From positions 2,548,508-2,612,507 of the forward strand of contig NW_020312775.1 in the NCBI RefSeq assembly GCF_003265705.1: a DNA stretch of 64,000 bases, in the 5' to 3' direction. The notes beneath the pieces are model-generated. The model was not told the DNA's origin, made no database searches, and saw only the letters and a program-made list of their open reading frames with translations. The position numbers were made by a program, and so were the translations under genes. Shown here in pieces: positions 33,163-45,931 of this stretch; the first letter of the stretch is position 1; every line of letters starts with the position of its first letter. The stretch is from Callorhinus ursinus (lineage: Eukaryota; Chordata; Mammalia; Carnivora; Otariidae).

Positions 33163-34620
33163 TTTGTCTAAATCTCCATGTGTTGGGAAAGTCAGCTATG
33201 TATGTTTCTATGTTTTCAGAAAGTCAGCTACATCTCCTGCTCTTGAAAGTAGTGGCCTTATGAAGAAGAGTTCTTGTCATACCCTGCAGCGCAGTGTCTC
33301 CTGTTAACCAGAACCTAGCATTTCAGGGATGTCTCCTATGTGTGTTGCATGCACTTTACTGGGGCTGAACTGCATCTGTCTTCAGTCTAGCAACTGCAGT
33401 GGCTCTCTTTGCCTGCTATGGTCAGCGTTTGGTCCCTGTGCTGTTAGTGAAACAGTCTGGGGCTGCCTTGGGCTTAAATTGAGCCAGACCAGGCATTTGC
33501 TAGAGATGAGTATCACCAAATTGCAAGGTGTTTCCCTGTGTTGTCCTTGGTGAAGCTTTCATTGGTGAGCTTGGCCTGCAGTCAGACCTGATGTTTACCC
33601 CTAGACCACTGGTGAGCCTGCAGTTGAACTGGTATGTGCAGTTATCTTTCCATTTCACTGGGGGAGGTGTCATTTTGGAGAGTTACTGGTCCCTGTCAGG
33701 GCTGCTTGCACACTGCTAGGCTTGTGGCACTTCCCTGGATGGGCTGAACCCAGGGGTATATTGGAGGGGGTAGGTTCCAAGAGAACACAAGGACAGGGCA
33801 TGCAGTGCCAGCAAGGTCCACCCTGGTCTGCTTTGGGAGGGGACCTCAAGCTTTCTGGAAAAACTCTTGCCAAGGTCCTCTGGGTTGCAGGGGCAAGTCC
33901 ACAGGAGAATGTGGGGGTAGGGCATACGCTGTTAGCAAGCCAGTTGGAGCGTGTTGATGTTGTACTCGTTCCCACAGGTGTCCAAGTATCTGTGCTGGGA
34001 TCTGGGAAGGGAAATGACACACACCAGCTTTTGTTCTTGGAGAAGTCTTCAAGGATACCTGTTCCTCTAATACATTATGAGATTGGTAAATAGATCTTCC
34101 TGTTTACCCAAGACATTTTTCAAATTGCTTCCTTTATGCTATATCTCAGTGGGGCTGTTTGTTGTGCTGTCTCTTTAAGGGCAGGGACTCTGCTTTCCAG
34201 GCTTTCCTAGAGCTGAGCCTGCTGATGTTTAAAGTTCTAAGTGTTAAGCCCCACTGATTGTTAGGCCCCTCTTGTTTTCAAAGCCAAATGTTATGGGGAT
34301 TTGTCTACCCCATGCAGGTCCCCTATGCCTGGAGTGCCTGGGTATGGGGGTCTTGTCCTTGGTCCTTTACATGCCCACTGTGTGGTTCCATTCTGCAGAT
34401 AGTCTTGTGGGTCCCTTTGCCTCCTGACCACCTCTCTACCCTTCCTACCCTCTTTGATATGAACTCTTCTATACATTTAGCTGTGTAGAGGCTTTTCTGC
34501 CAGTCTGTGGGTCATTTTCTGGGTTATTTACACTGATATGGTTGTTATCTATATCTCTTAGTTGTATCCTTAGGATGAGATACATCTTCCTGGAAGTCTC
34601 CTTTTTTCTAGCACTTCTAG
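33163..34620 (-). promoter_or_regulatory. L1 element X 5' UTR (decayed promoter region)
   Basis: About 1.45 kb, less AT-rich than its surroundings, with many G-rich and C-rich runs and several open frames of 60-123 codons on both strands that have no recognisable product. It matches the Y fragment (29690-30178) in blocks such as CTCTTTAAGGGCAG and CCAAATGTTATGG. Confidence 0.75.
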
Positions 34621-34639
34621 CATTTTTTTTTTACCACCA

Positions 34640-36573
34640 CACATATTTTGATATGTATGTGAATGCATACATATTTAGAATTATTTAGATATTGTGCATA
34701 TTTGACCTCATTTTCATTATATAATAGCTGCTTTCATCCCTGACAAGCTTCTTTGTTCTCATATCTGCTTTGTATTAAAATGATGTATCAACTTGTGCTT
34801 TCTTTTGATTAATGTTAATATGATGCATGTTCCTCAATTCTTTACTTTCAACTTTTCTGTGCTTCTATATTTAAAGTGGGATCCTTAAAGAAAACATATA
34901 ATTTTCATTTTTTTAATTCATTCTGGCAGTGTCTGTCTTTAAATTGGTGTATTTAGACCACTCATATTTAAAATGATCATTGATAGAATTAGATTAACCT
35001 TTACCATGTTTATAACTATTTTCTATTTATTGTATTTATTTTTTGTTTCCCCCTGTTTTTCTGCCTTGTATGGTTTAAATAGGTCATTTTATATAAACTT
35101 ATTTTATTTGTCCCTTATCATATTGTACTTCTTTAAAAATATTTTTTAAAGATTTTATTTATTTATTTGAGAGAGAGAATGAGAGACAGAGCACGAGAGG
35201 GAAGAGGGTCAGAGGGAGAAGCAGACTCCCTGCTGAGCAGGGAGCCCAATGTGGGACTCGATCCCGGGACTCCAGGATCATGACCTGAGCTGAAGGCAGT
35301 CGCTTAACCAACTGAGCCACCCAGGCACCCCTAAAAATGTTTTTATTAGGCGCCCTAGAGTTTGCAATTTGTTGTTTTAAGAAGTCCACCCTCATATAAC
35401 AGTACATCACTTTACATGTACTGCAAGGACCTTCTTACAGTATTTCCAATTCTTCTCTCTCATCCTTTGTAACATTGTTGTCATTTATTTCACTTATCAG
35501 TATGCTGTAATTATCCATTATATTATCAATCTGCTATAACCATACAATACATTACTACTGTTACTGATTTCAAGAAAGAGTTATTTTATTTCAGTTAAAA
35601 ATAAGGAATTTTTTTAAAAAAAATTACCTTTATTAATTCTCTGATACTTTTTCTTTGTTTATATAGATCCATGTTTTGACCTATATCATTTTTCTATTCC
35701 TGAGTAGCTACTTCTAACACTTATTTGCAGGACAATTTTGCTAGTGATGAATTCTCTCACTTTTCAATTGTCTGAGAAATCTGTTATTTCTCCTTAACTT
35801 TTGAAGGATAACGTCACTGAACACAGAATGCTGTTTTTTTTTCTCACTTTAAATATTTAATTCCACTCATTCTAGCTTCCATGATTTCTGATGAGAAATC
35901 CATGGAAATTTTATCCTTGTCACTCTATAAAGCATTTTATTTCTGATGACCTTTAAGATTTTGTCTTTTTCTTCAGTTTTATACAGCTTGAATAAAATAT
36001 GCCTAAGTGTATTTTTTTATATTTATCATGCATAGTGTTTTCTGAGATTGCTGGGTTTGTGGTTTGGTGTGTAGAAAATCCTCAGCCATTAATACTTCAA
36101 ATATTTATTTTAATCTTGTCTGTATTTCTTCTCCTTTTGGTATTCCCATTACTCATTGCATCTTTTGTTATTTACCCACAGTTTTTGATGTGTTGTTCTT
36201 TTTAAAATTATTTTCTTCTTTGCATTTAATTTTCAGAAGTTTCTACCGGCTTGTCTTCATGTTCACTGATTCCTTCCTTAGCAGTGTTCAGTCTACTGAT
36301 GAGCCTGTAGAGGCATTCTTCACTTCTGTAACAGTGATTCTGACTTTAATACTTCATTTTGATTTTTTTTAGCATTTAAATCTCTCTACTTCTGGTACCC
36401 ATCTTTTCTAGCATGCTATCTACCTTTTCCATGGTACCTTTAATTTATTAATCAAGTTATTTTAAGCTACCAGTTGATAATTCTAACATCTTTGTCATAT
36501 CTGAGTTTGTATCTAGTAAGTGTTATTTATTTATAGAATGTGTTTTGCTATATCTAGTAATGTTTGAAGCCAG
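34640..36573 (-). mobile_element. Old L1/HAL1-like element, right part of ORF1 side
   Basis: Reverse text of an old L1M/HAL1 ORF1 region and its flanks: TTTAAATTGGTGTATTTAGACCACTCATATTTAA, TTGCAGGACAATTTTGCTAGTGATGAATTCTCTCAC, GATTTCTGATGAGAAATCCATGG, TTTAAGATTTTGTCTTTTTCTTCAG, TGAGATTGCTGGGTTTGTGG and GATAATTCTAACATCTTTGTC. It is split by L1 element B and appears to resume at 43271. A Can-SINE sits at 35147-35331. Confidence 0.75.
35147..35331 (-). mobile_element. Can-SINE, reverse
   Basis: TTAAAGATTTTATTTATTTATTTG tail at left, GGGACTCGATCCCGGGACTC core, GAGCCACCCAGGCACC head at right. Target-site duplication TAAAAATATTTTT (35134-35146) and TAAAAATGTTTTT (35332-35344). Confidence 0.96.
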
Positions 36574-36583
36574 ACATGTATCA

Positions 36584-37679
36584 GGGAGGGGAGCTAAGAT
36601 GGCAGCATAGTGGGAGGAGCCTAGGCTTGCCTTGTCTTTCAAATATAGCTAGATAACTATAAAGTCATTCTGAATACCCAAGAAATGGACTGACAGAACA
36701 AACTGCACAAGTAGAGGGAGAGGAGAGACCACATCGAGGAAGGTAGGGAGTGTTGAGAGGTTTGGGGAAGAAACAGATCATGGGTGTTATGGAGAGGAGG
36801 GAGCCCTGGTCATGGAGAAAGGCAAGAGAGAGACTAGAGTGTGCAAGGATACACACAAAGAGAACAGTTCCCCAAAGCCATTGGTTGGGAAGATGAGAAG
36901 GGCTGATTTTCATGAGTTTTTGAAATCATGAGGGATCAAAGACTGGAGTCGTAAAGGTTGGTGGTCTTGGATGGGATAGAGCCCTGAAGGTGCTGCTCTA
37001 CTCCTGGAGAAAAGGCCCACAAGCAACCTTGGGGCAGACTGCATGATCTGAGGATCACCTAAAGCACAGAGGGAGAGACTTCACTCTACTTGGAGAACAT
37101 CTGTGAAAGGCAGCATTTGCAGAATGCCTCTCTGGGGACAAAAGAGCCAGTGGATGCCATTTTCCTCCTCTGCCTAGAGACACCTGCTGAGGGCAGCTAA
37201 CCCAGACACTGGTTGTATAGTCTGCTTTTCTCCAAATCCCACACCTCTACACTCTGGCAAAACTGCCCTTCTGGGTCAAAGCTGCATCAGTTCCAGTGTA
37301 GTGATTCCCACCCCAGAAGAACAATTCAGGTCCCTGCTACAACAGGTTCCTAGAGTTTGGAGTTATAAAGTCGGCAGGCTTGGCTGGGTTGGAGCTAAAG
37401 TACACTGTGCTGCTCCAGGCAGGAAGCAATCAAGAGACAGAAAGCATAAAAACAGCCATAAAAAAAAAAATCAATGCCTGGGAGGCAAGAAGGGAAATTA
37501 TCCACTCATCTGGGAGTGCTTCCCTGAGAGCAGCAAGCACAGAATCCTCTCTCCTGGGACAAAGGAGTTGACTGGTACTATTTCTTTCCCCACCCCTCAG
37601 CATAAACCAACTTTAGTAAACAGCACCAACACTGACTGTTTAAATTACTTATCCTAAGACCGCCCCCACCCCACCCCCG

Positions 37680-37724
<45 letters not shown>

Positions 37725-38159
37725 CTGCTTGCACTAATTTTCTAGGGGGCAAGTATGCCTAAGAACTAATGCATCAGGCCCCTTCCCCAGAAGAACAGCA
37801 GAAACCCTCACATGCACCACATCTACAAACCATAGAGTTCTGCAATGCTTCAATTGTAGTATTAGTATCATCAGTTCTTATTTAACAAGCAGACCAGAGA
37901 ACACCTAGTTAAAACCTGCAACACTCTGGCAAGGTCCAAACACTGCCCACTGCAAGCAAGGAGAAACTGCAAATACTGACATGAGGGATATAGCAGCCAA
38001 AATACAGCAGCAGAGTGCATGCAGCTCATAATAGACACTCCCTGAAGTGCTAGGCCCTGAACACTGTATGACTTCTTCTTCATAAAGCCATTACTTTCAT
38101 AAGCAGGAAACATAACAGGCTTTCCTAACACAGAGAAAAAGACAGAAGACCTAGACAAA
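36584..38159 (+). promoter_or_regulatory. L1 element B 5' UTR (decayed promoter region)
   Basis: About 1.58 kb from the AAGATGGC start to the ORF1 ATG. It is the same 5' UTR type as element A: TTCCCCAAAGCCATTGGTTGGG here and TTCCCCAAAACCATTGAGTGGG there. A (CA)n tract interrupts it at 37680-37722. Confidence 0.8.
37680..37722. repeat. (AC)n microsatellite
   Basis: About 21 uninterrupted CA units, likely length-variable, inside the L1 B 5' UTR. Confidence 0.97.
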
Positions 38160-39046
38160 ATGCCAAGATGGAGGAATTCTTCCCAAAAGAAAGAACAAAC
38201 AAAGGTCATGGTCACAGATCTAATTGAAACAGATGTAAGTGATATGCCTGATCCAGAATTTAAAGCAACAATCATAAGGATACTTGCTGAGCTTGAGAAA
38301 AGCATAGAAGATATCAGGAGACCATCACCATAGAGATAAAAGAATTAAAAAAAAAAAAAGCAAACAGGCAGAAATGAAAAATGCAATAACTGAGATTTGA
38401 AACAGACTGGATGTAATGACCACAGGGATGGAAGAGTCAGAGGATTGAATAAGTGATATAGAAGACAGAATTATGGAAAATAATGAAGCTGAACAAAAGA
38501 GGGAAAGAAGAATTATGGAACATGAGAGTAGACTTATGGAACTCAGTGACTCCATGAAGTGTAATAACATTTGTATCATAGGAGTCTCAGAACAAAAATA
38601 GAAAGGGGGCAGAAAATTTGTTTGAGGAAATCATAGAGAAAATTCCATAATCTGGGGAAGGAAACAGACATCCAAATCCAGGAGGCACAGAGGACTCCCG
38701 ACCAAATCAACAAAAGCAGGTCAATATCAAGAGAAATGGTAATTAAGTTTGCAAAATGTAGTGATAAAGAAAAAAATCCTAAAAGCAACAAGGGCAAGAT
38801 TTCCTAAACATACAAGGGGAGACAAAGAAGGTAAGCAGTCTATCTCTTCACAGAAACCTGGCAAGTCAGAAGGGAACAGCATGATATAGTCAATGTGCTG
38901 AAAGGGAAAAATCTACAGCCAAGAATATTCTATCCAGCAAGGCTATCATTCAGGAGAGGAGAGATAGTTTCCCAGACAAACAAAAACTAAAGGAGCTCAT
39001 GACAACTAAAACAGACCTGCAAGAAATATTAAAGGTGACTCTTTGA
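38160..39046 (+). pseudogene. L1 element B ORF1 remnant
   Basis: Begins at ATG 38160 with MPRWRNSSQKKEQTKVMVTD, the same N-terminus type as elements A and X. It reads for about 50 codons before the first shift, and several later blocks are open in other frames. The stop equivalent to intact copies is TGA at 39044-39046. Confidence 0.88.
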
Positions 39047-39125
39047 GTGGGAAGGAAAGACCACAAGTGACAAAGAATAGAAAAGGACAAAGAAAATATA
39101 CAGATACAGCAAAACAAATAATAAA

Positions 39126-42100
39126 ATGGCACTAAATACATATCTATTAATAATTACTCAATATAAATGGACTAAATGTTCCAATCAAAAGACATACGAT
39201 GTCAGAATGGATTAAAAATAAACAACTATCTATATGCTGCCTACAAGAGACTCATTTTAGACCTAAAGACACCTGCAGGTTGAAAGCGGGGGGAATGCAG
39301 AAACATTTATCATGCAAATGTATGTCAAAAGAAAGCCAGAATAACCATACTTATATCAGACAAACTGGATTTTATTTTTTTAAGATTTTATTTATTTGTC
39401 AGAGAGGGAGAGACAGCAAGAGCACAGAGAGGGGGAGCAGCAGGCTGAGGGAGAAGCAGGCTCCTCACTGAGCAAGGAGCCTAATACAAGACTCGTTCTC
39501 AGGGCCCTGAGATCATTACCCAAGACGAAGGCAGATGCTTAACCCACTGAACCACCCAGTCATCTCTGGACAAACTAGATTTTAAACCAAATTGTACAAG
39601 AGACAAAGAAGGGTACTATATCATAAAAGGGGTCTATCCAACGAGAAGATCTAAGAATTGTAAATATTTATGCACCCAACATGGAAGCACCCAAATGTAT
39701 AAAACAATTAATAACAAACATAAAGGAACTCATTAATAATAATACAATAATAGTAGGGGATTTTAACACCCCACTTACTACAATGGGCAGATTATCTAAG
39801 CAGAAAATCAACAAGGAAACAATGGCTTTGAATGACACAATGGACCAGATGGACTTAATAGATATATTCAGAACGATTCATGCTAAAGCAGCAGAACATT
39901 CTCTTCAAGTGTGCATGGGACATTCTCCTGAATAGATCACATACTAGATAACAAATCAGATCTCCACTGGCACAAAAAGATTGAGGTCATACCATGCATA
40001 TTTTCAAACCACACTATGAAACTTGAAGTCAAACACAAGAAAAAAATTGGAACAACCACAAATGCATGGATGTTAAACAACATGCTAGTAAAAAATGAAT
40101 GGCTCATCCAGGAAATCAAAGAAGACATAATTAAATACATGGAACTAGATGAAAATGGAAACACAACAGTCCAGAATGTTTGGGATGTAGCAAAAGCATT
40201 CATAAGAAGCATATAGCAGTATAGACCTACCTCAAGAAGCAAGAAAAAAACTCAAATAGACAATGCAACCTTACACCTGGAGGAGGTAGTAAAAGAACAC
40301 CAAGCAGAGCCTAAAGCCAGCAGAAGAAAGCAAATAATAAGGATTGGAGCAGAAATAAATGATATAGAACTAAACAAACAAGCAAACAAAAACAGTATAA
40401 AAGATCCATGAAACCAGCACATGGTTCTTTGAAAGAATTAATACAATTGATAAACCTTTGGCTGGGCTTCTCAAGAAGAAAAGATAAAGGAAGCAAATAA
40501 ATAAAATCACAAATGAAATGCCACAGAAATACAAACAATTCTAAGAGAATACTAGAAAAAATTATATGCCAACAAATTGGACAATCTGGAAGAAATAGGT
40601 AAATTCCTGGAAACATAAACTACCAAAACTGAAACAGGAAGAAATAGAAAACATGAACAGACCAATAACCAGCAAAGAAATTGAATCAGTAATCAAAAGT
40701 CTCCCAAGAAACAAAAGTCCAGTGCCAGATGGCTTTACAGGGAAATTCTACCAAACATTTGAAGAACAATTAATACCTATTCTTCTCAAACTATTCCAAA
40801 AAATAGAAATGGAAGGAAAACCTCCAAACTCATTCCACAAGGCCAGCATTACCTTGATTCCAAAACCAGACAAAGACCCCACTAAAAAAGAAAACCCTGA
40901 TAAACATGGAAGCAAAATTAACAACATACTAGCAAACCAAATCCAACATTACATTAAAAGAATCATTCAACACAATCAAGTGGTATTTATTTCTGGGGTG
41001 CAGAGGTGGTTCAATATATGCAAATCAATCAATGTGATGCTTCACATTAATAAAAGGAAGGATAAGAACCACATGATCCTCTCAATGGATCCAGAAAAAG
41101 CATTTGACAAAGTACAAGATAATTCTTGGTAAAAACCCTCAACAAAGTAGGGATAGAGGAAACATACCTCAACATCACAAAGGCCATATATGAAAGACCC
41201 ACAACTAATATCATCTTCAATGGGGAAAAACTGAGCACTTTTCCTCTATGTTCAGAAACAAGTCAGGGATGTCCACTTTCACCATTGTTATTTAACATAG
41301 TATGGGAAGTTGTAGCCACAGCAATCAGACAACTAAAAGAAATAAAAGGTATCCAAATTGACAAGAAAGAAGTCAAACTTTCACTATTTGCAGATGGCAT
41401 GATACTCTATACAGAAAACAATGAAGACTCCACCCAAAACTTACTAGAACTGATACACAAATTTGGTAAAGTTGCAGGATCCAAAGTAAATGTACAGAAA
41501 TCTATTTTATTTCTATATACCAATAATGAAGCAGAAGAAGAGAAATCAAGAAATCAATCCCATTTACAATTGTACCAAAACCCATAAGATACTTAGGAAT
41601 AAACCTAACCAGAGAGTTAAAAGGCCTTTATTCTGAAAACTATAAAACACTGATGAAAAAATTGAAGATGACACAAAGAAATGGAAAAACATTCCATGCT
41701 CATGAATTGGAAGAACAAATATTGTTGAAATGTGTATATTACTCAAAGAAATCTACATATTTCATGCAATCCCTATCAAAATATTGCCAGAATTTTTCAC
41801 AGAACTAGAAAAAATCCTAAAAAATCTATGGAATCACAAAAGACCCCAAATATGCTAAGCAAATTTGAAAAAGAAAAGCAAAGCTATAGGTGATCAGGAC
41901 AGTATGTTATTGGCACAGTATGTTATTAGCACAAAAACAGACACATAGATCAATGGAAAAAAGACAGTTTCTTCAACAAATGGTGTTGGGAAAACTGGAC
42001 AGCCACATGAAAAAAAATGAAACTGGACCACTTCCTTACACCATGCACAAAAATGAATTAAAAATGGATGAAATGTCTAAATGTGAGCCTGGAAAACATC

Positions 42101-43004
42101 AAAATCCTAGAAGAGAACACAGGCAGTAATCTCTTTGACATAGGGTGTAGTAACCTCTTACTAGATGGGTCTCCTGAGGTAAGGGAAACAAAAGCAAAAA
42201 TAAACTATTGGGATTTATTCAAAATAAAAATCTTCTGTACAGTGAAAAAAACAATCAACAAAACTAAAAGGCAACCTACAGAATACGAGAAGACATTTGC
42301 AAATGACATATTTGATAAAGGGCTAGTATCTAAAATATAAAGAACTTATGAAACTGAACACCCAAAAACAAATAATCCAGTTAAAATATGAGTGGAAGGC
42401 ATGAATAGACATTTTTCCAAAGAATGCATATAGATGGCTAAGAGACACTTGAAAAGAAGCTCAATATCACTGATCATCAGGGAAATACAAATCAAAACTA
42501 CAATCACAGGTCACCTCACACCAGTCAGAATGGCTAAAATTAACAACCTAGGAATCAACAGGTGTTAGTGAGAATACAGAGAAAAGGAACCCTCTTTCAC
42601 GGTTGGTGGGGATGCAAACTGTACAACCACTCTGGAAAACACTATGCAGTCTCCTCAAAAAGTAAAAAATAGAACTACCCTTAGATCCAGCAATTGTACT
42701 ACTAGGAATTTACTCATAAAGTACAAAAATGCTAATTCAAAGGGATGCATGCACCCCTGTGTTTGTAGCAGCATTATCAACAATAGCCAAATTAAGTAAA
42801 AAGCCCACATGTCCATCGACTGATGAATGGATAAAGAAGAGGTGGCATAAATATATACAGTGGAATGTTACTCAGCCACAAAAAAATAATGAAATTTTGA
42901 TATTTGCAATGATGTGGATGGAGCTAGAGAATATTATGCTAAGCGAAATAATTCAGTCAGAGAAAGACACATACCATATGATTTCATTCATCTGTGGAAT
43001 TTAA
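39126..43004 (+). pseudogene. L1 element B ORF2 remnant (endonuclease-RT)
   Basis: In order: CLQETHFRPKDTCRLK (39230 region), then the SINE, then IIVGDFNTPLTTMGR (39740), [17 protein letters not shown] (40720), [17 protein letters not shown] (41260), [15 protein letters not shown] (41380; FADD has become FADG), DLFKIKIFCTVKK, and the end MISFICGI with stop at 43004. The longest single frames are 159 and 153 codons around 40.65-41.59 kb. Confidence 0.92.
39375..39568 (-). mobile_element. Can-SINE in L1 B endonuclease region
   Basis: TAAGATTTTATTTATTTGTCAGAG tail, CTCGTTCTCAGGGCCCTGAG core, ACCACCCAGTCATCTC head (diverged). The 16-bp target-site duplication is GACAAACTGGATTTTA (39359-39374) and GACAAACTAGATTTTA (39569-39584). 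Confidence 0.95.
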
Positions 43005-43270
43005 GAAGTAAAACAGATGAACATATGGGGGTAAAAAAGAGGCAAACCAGGAAAAAAAAAACTTTTAACTGTAGAGAACAAACTGAGGATTATTGGAGAG
43101 GAGGTGGGTGTTAAATGGGTGATGGGTTAAGGAGGGCACTTATAGTGATGACCACTGGTTGTTGTATGTAAGTAATGAATCACTAAATTGTACAGTTGAA
43201 ACTAATATTACACTGTATGTTAACTAACAGGAATTTAAATAAAACCTTGAAAAAATCCATACATGTTTCA

Positions 43271-43720
43271 AGTATAGGAACTGAATAGACATCTCACATG
43301 ATGGTTTATGTTCATTTGGCTAGGAGTTGGATTTGTTTAATTTTGGCTGTAGCTAGATGTACCAATGACTTTAAATTCCTCTAATGTCATTTTCATCTCC
43401 TCTCTTGACTTTGGACTACTCCTCAGAGAATGTCTAAATTTTATAGTCATTTCTGCTCTGTGATTATACTGGAGCTCTATTGTGTGGAGGTAAGATGTGG
43501 AAGAGGAGAAACATTCTATTACATTATGATTAAATCTCAGTCTTTTAATAAACATGTGCCCTTATGGGTTCACTTTCAAATGCATTTCTTGGCTTTTCCC
43601 CGCTTAGGTGAGGAGCATACTTTGCATGTATGTCAAAATGTTTGCTCTTCTCTCTGAGTGAGGAAGCAAGAAGATGATCTAAACTATCAGATATTCTCCT
43701 GATGTCAAAAGACTATGTAA
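43271..43720 (-). mobile_element. Old L1/HAL1-like element, continuation
   Basis: GACATCTCACATGATGGTTTATG, TTGGCTAGGAGTTGG, GTACCAATGACTTTAAATTCCTCTAATGTC and TTATGATTAAATCTCAGTCTTTTAATAAACATGTGCCC look like the 5' side of an old L1/HAL1 in reverse. They continue the element broken at 36573. Confidence 0.55.
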
Positions 43721-45137
43721 GATTGTGATATATTTTAGACTCAGGAAACTAGAATCAAGACAGGTGGGGTCTATTTTTCCCTGACTCATTGATTAGTTAT
43801 TAATAATAACTAATAATTTATAGATAAAATTTGCATATACTTATATAATATAGGTATCTAATTTATATAATTAATATATTAGTAATTATTAATTTCCTGT
43901 AAATGTTACATGTTTACATTATTTCTGATTTAGTCTCATCTCCACAGCTTCTCAAGACCTCATGTTTAATGGAGTCCAAGAAAGCTTCAACTACTACTCT
44001 TGAATACTTTTCCTGTTGTAGAAAATAAGTCATCACTGGTTTTGTATTTCAGGCTATCCAACTTACTTACCAGGTTTTACTGAGATCTTTAGCCACAGGC
44101 ATTCTGTCTCCTTGTAGTATCTCAATTCTACTTGACCACCAATGATTTTGGCAGTCTTTCTCCAGATTTGCCATTTGGAATTTGAGATATCTCTTATTTT
44201 GTTGCAAATTAAGTTTGTTTTTCTGTTTTTCACTCTTCTCCTTGTTTGCACTGATTTATAAAGAGAAAGGGAAAAAAATGCCAGGTTAACTTCACCATTT
44301 TTAGCTATGTCTTTACATACACTTTTCATTGGTCTTGAGAACATAATGGGAATTGGGTTTAGAAGTATAGAATTGAAGAGGCTGTAGTGTTGAGAGTCAA
44401 TAATTATTATTTTTTGTATTTGTTTGTTTTTCTATTTAAGTTTCCCTTAGAGTATTGCAAATGCTCTGAGCACATGTAGGGAGAAAATGTTTCTGCTACA
44501 TCAGTAAGTTTCTTTACATTGATAGCCTCACTTAAACAGTGAAGTTATGTACAGTAATTTAGTAAATTGAAATGTTCATACATTTCTGGCCTTATGTATA
44601 CTTCTGACAACTAGAACACCAAATTAATAATAGTAAGTAATTAAGGATGTAGCACAAAGCCCAAATGTAAGCAGTTATGGGAAGCAGTGTATTTGTAGGT
44701 TAGTTTCAAATACAGCCTCATATTGATGCTCATGAGAGGAGACAGTATAAAATAATCAAAGGAACATATCCAAGATGCTTAGGACTTATTTTCATAAGTA
44801 TTTTTGCTTTAAAGTGGTATTTACTTTTCTGTATCCTTTCAATTCATCATAAATTTCTATGATTCATAAATATATTTACAAGTATTTTTGGAAAAAAATG
44901 TAACTGGGTTTTCTTTTTTCCATTTGTGAAAAAAAAAGATACTGATGTAATACATTTAACTTTAAAGGAGAAATTCTTGCATTTAAAGATAACTTCTCAT
45001 AAGAGAATTTTGAGAAGTACGTTTGACAGATTAAAGTCCATTCAAAAATAGCAAATGTCACAGTATCCTTCTTGAGTACCAGACTTTTTCCTTAATCAAA
45101 TACAATCTTCAAATAGTAGATTTTTCCTATAAAGAAT
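43721..45137. other. Unrecognised AT-rich sequence; source of a copied segment
   Basis: No gene recognised. It has a perfect inverted repeat ATTAGTTATT-AAT-AATAACTAAT (43792-43814). Positions 44514-44557 recur almost unchanged at 47767-47810. Confidence 0.55.
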
Positions 45138-45154
45138 TTCAAGATGAAATATTT

Positions 45155-45333
45155 TTTAAAGATTTTATTTATTTATTTGACAGAGAGAGACACAGCGAGA
45201 GAAGGAACATAAGCAGGGGGAGTGGGAGAGGGAGAAGCAGGCTTTCCGCTGAGCAGGGGTTCAATTCCAGGACTCTGGGGTCATGACCTGAGCCGAAGGC
45301 AGATGCTTAATGACTGAGCCATCCAGGCACCCC
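45155..45333 (-). mobile_element. Can-SINE, reverse
   Basis: AAAGATTTTATTTATTTATT tail, GGACTCTGGGGTCATGACCT core, GAGCCATCCAGGCACCCC head. Target-site duplication TCAAGATGAAATATTT (45139-45154) and TCAAGATGAAATAATTT (45334-45350). Confidence 0.96.
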
Positions 45334-45354
45334 TCAAGATGAAATAATTTAAGT

Positions 45355-45654
45355 ACAATATTATTTTCTCCTAGGAGCAATTTCATAATAAGAGATTATA
45401 TTACAGGTAAAGGGTACAATGACCATAACTTTTTTTTAATATAAACGTATTAAATCAATTATCAGTGATGCTTGTATAATGTAGGGTTTAAGTTTTTTAA
45501 ATGATTTATATATCCATTCAGTAGTTAATTACAATAATAAATTACATTTATTTTTATTTATGTGATTTCACTAAATATAATCATTTAAATATATTCATCT
45601 TTTTCATCTATCAAAAGTTTTTTTATACAATTTACCCCTCTTTATAGGATCATA
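45355..45654. other. Unrecognised AT-rich sequence
   Basis: No gene or repeat recognised. Confidence 0.5.
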
Positions 45655-45931
45655 TTCCTTTCTGTGACATCTTATTTTCCTGCTTTTCCTTTTATCCCTT
45701 TGACCACTTTTTTGAAAGGTACTACTTTGTTAGTACCTCTTTCTCTAACAAATCATAAATATTGGGAGTTCCTTAGGGCTTCCTTTCATTTACCACCCAC
45801 ACCCATTCCATCATCATTTGATTCATTCTGCCACCCAAATATATATGTCAAAATATGTTTCCCCATTTTTTTCCTTTTTCTCCAATTCCTTCATCTAACT
45901 GCCTCATTTTTCTTCAGTCTCACCCTCAGTG

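Larger units (their letters stand above)
30182..34620 (-). mobile_element. L1 element X: 5' UTR, ORF1 and first half of ORF2
   Basis: In minus sense it begins near 34620 with a 5' UTR, continues through ORF1 (33162 to 32266) and ORF2 from ATG at about 31859, and stops abruptly at about 30195, in the region encoding the NKSPGPDGF motif. The 3' half is missing; the 5' end of element Y abuts the break. This is the reverse of normal L1 truncation, which removes 5' sequence. A Can-SINE (31631-31831) lies just inside the ORF1-ORF2 boundary. Confidence 0.88.
36584..43260 (+). mobile_element. L1 element B, near full-length, inactive
   Basis: A 6.7 kb L1 starting GGGAGGGGAGCTAAGATGGCAGC and ending GGAATTTAAATAAAACCTTGAAAAAATC. 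Possible target-site duplication ACATGTATCA (36574-36583) and ACATGTTTCA (43261-43270). It has the four-part L1 structure, with a Can-SINE (39375-39568) in ORF2 and a CA microsatellite (37680-37722) in the 5' UTR. Multiple stops and frameshifts, and FADG in place of FADD at the RT centre, mark it as dead. It lies inside an older L1/HAL1-like element. Confidence 0.93.

Noticed and set aside
33670..34093. Open frames up to 123 codons on both strands
   Set aside because: All overlap one another inside the 5' UTR of L1 element X; no coding signature and no shared homologue in elements A or B.
37680..37722. CA repeat as a CRISPR-like or regulatory array
   Set aside because: It is an ordinary dinucleotide microsatellite without spacers, in a mammalian nuclear context.
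36574..43270. Intact, active L1
   Set aside because: Multiple stops and shifts in both frames, FADG at the RT centre and a SINE in ORF2 rule out activity.
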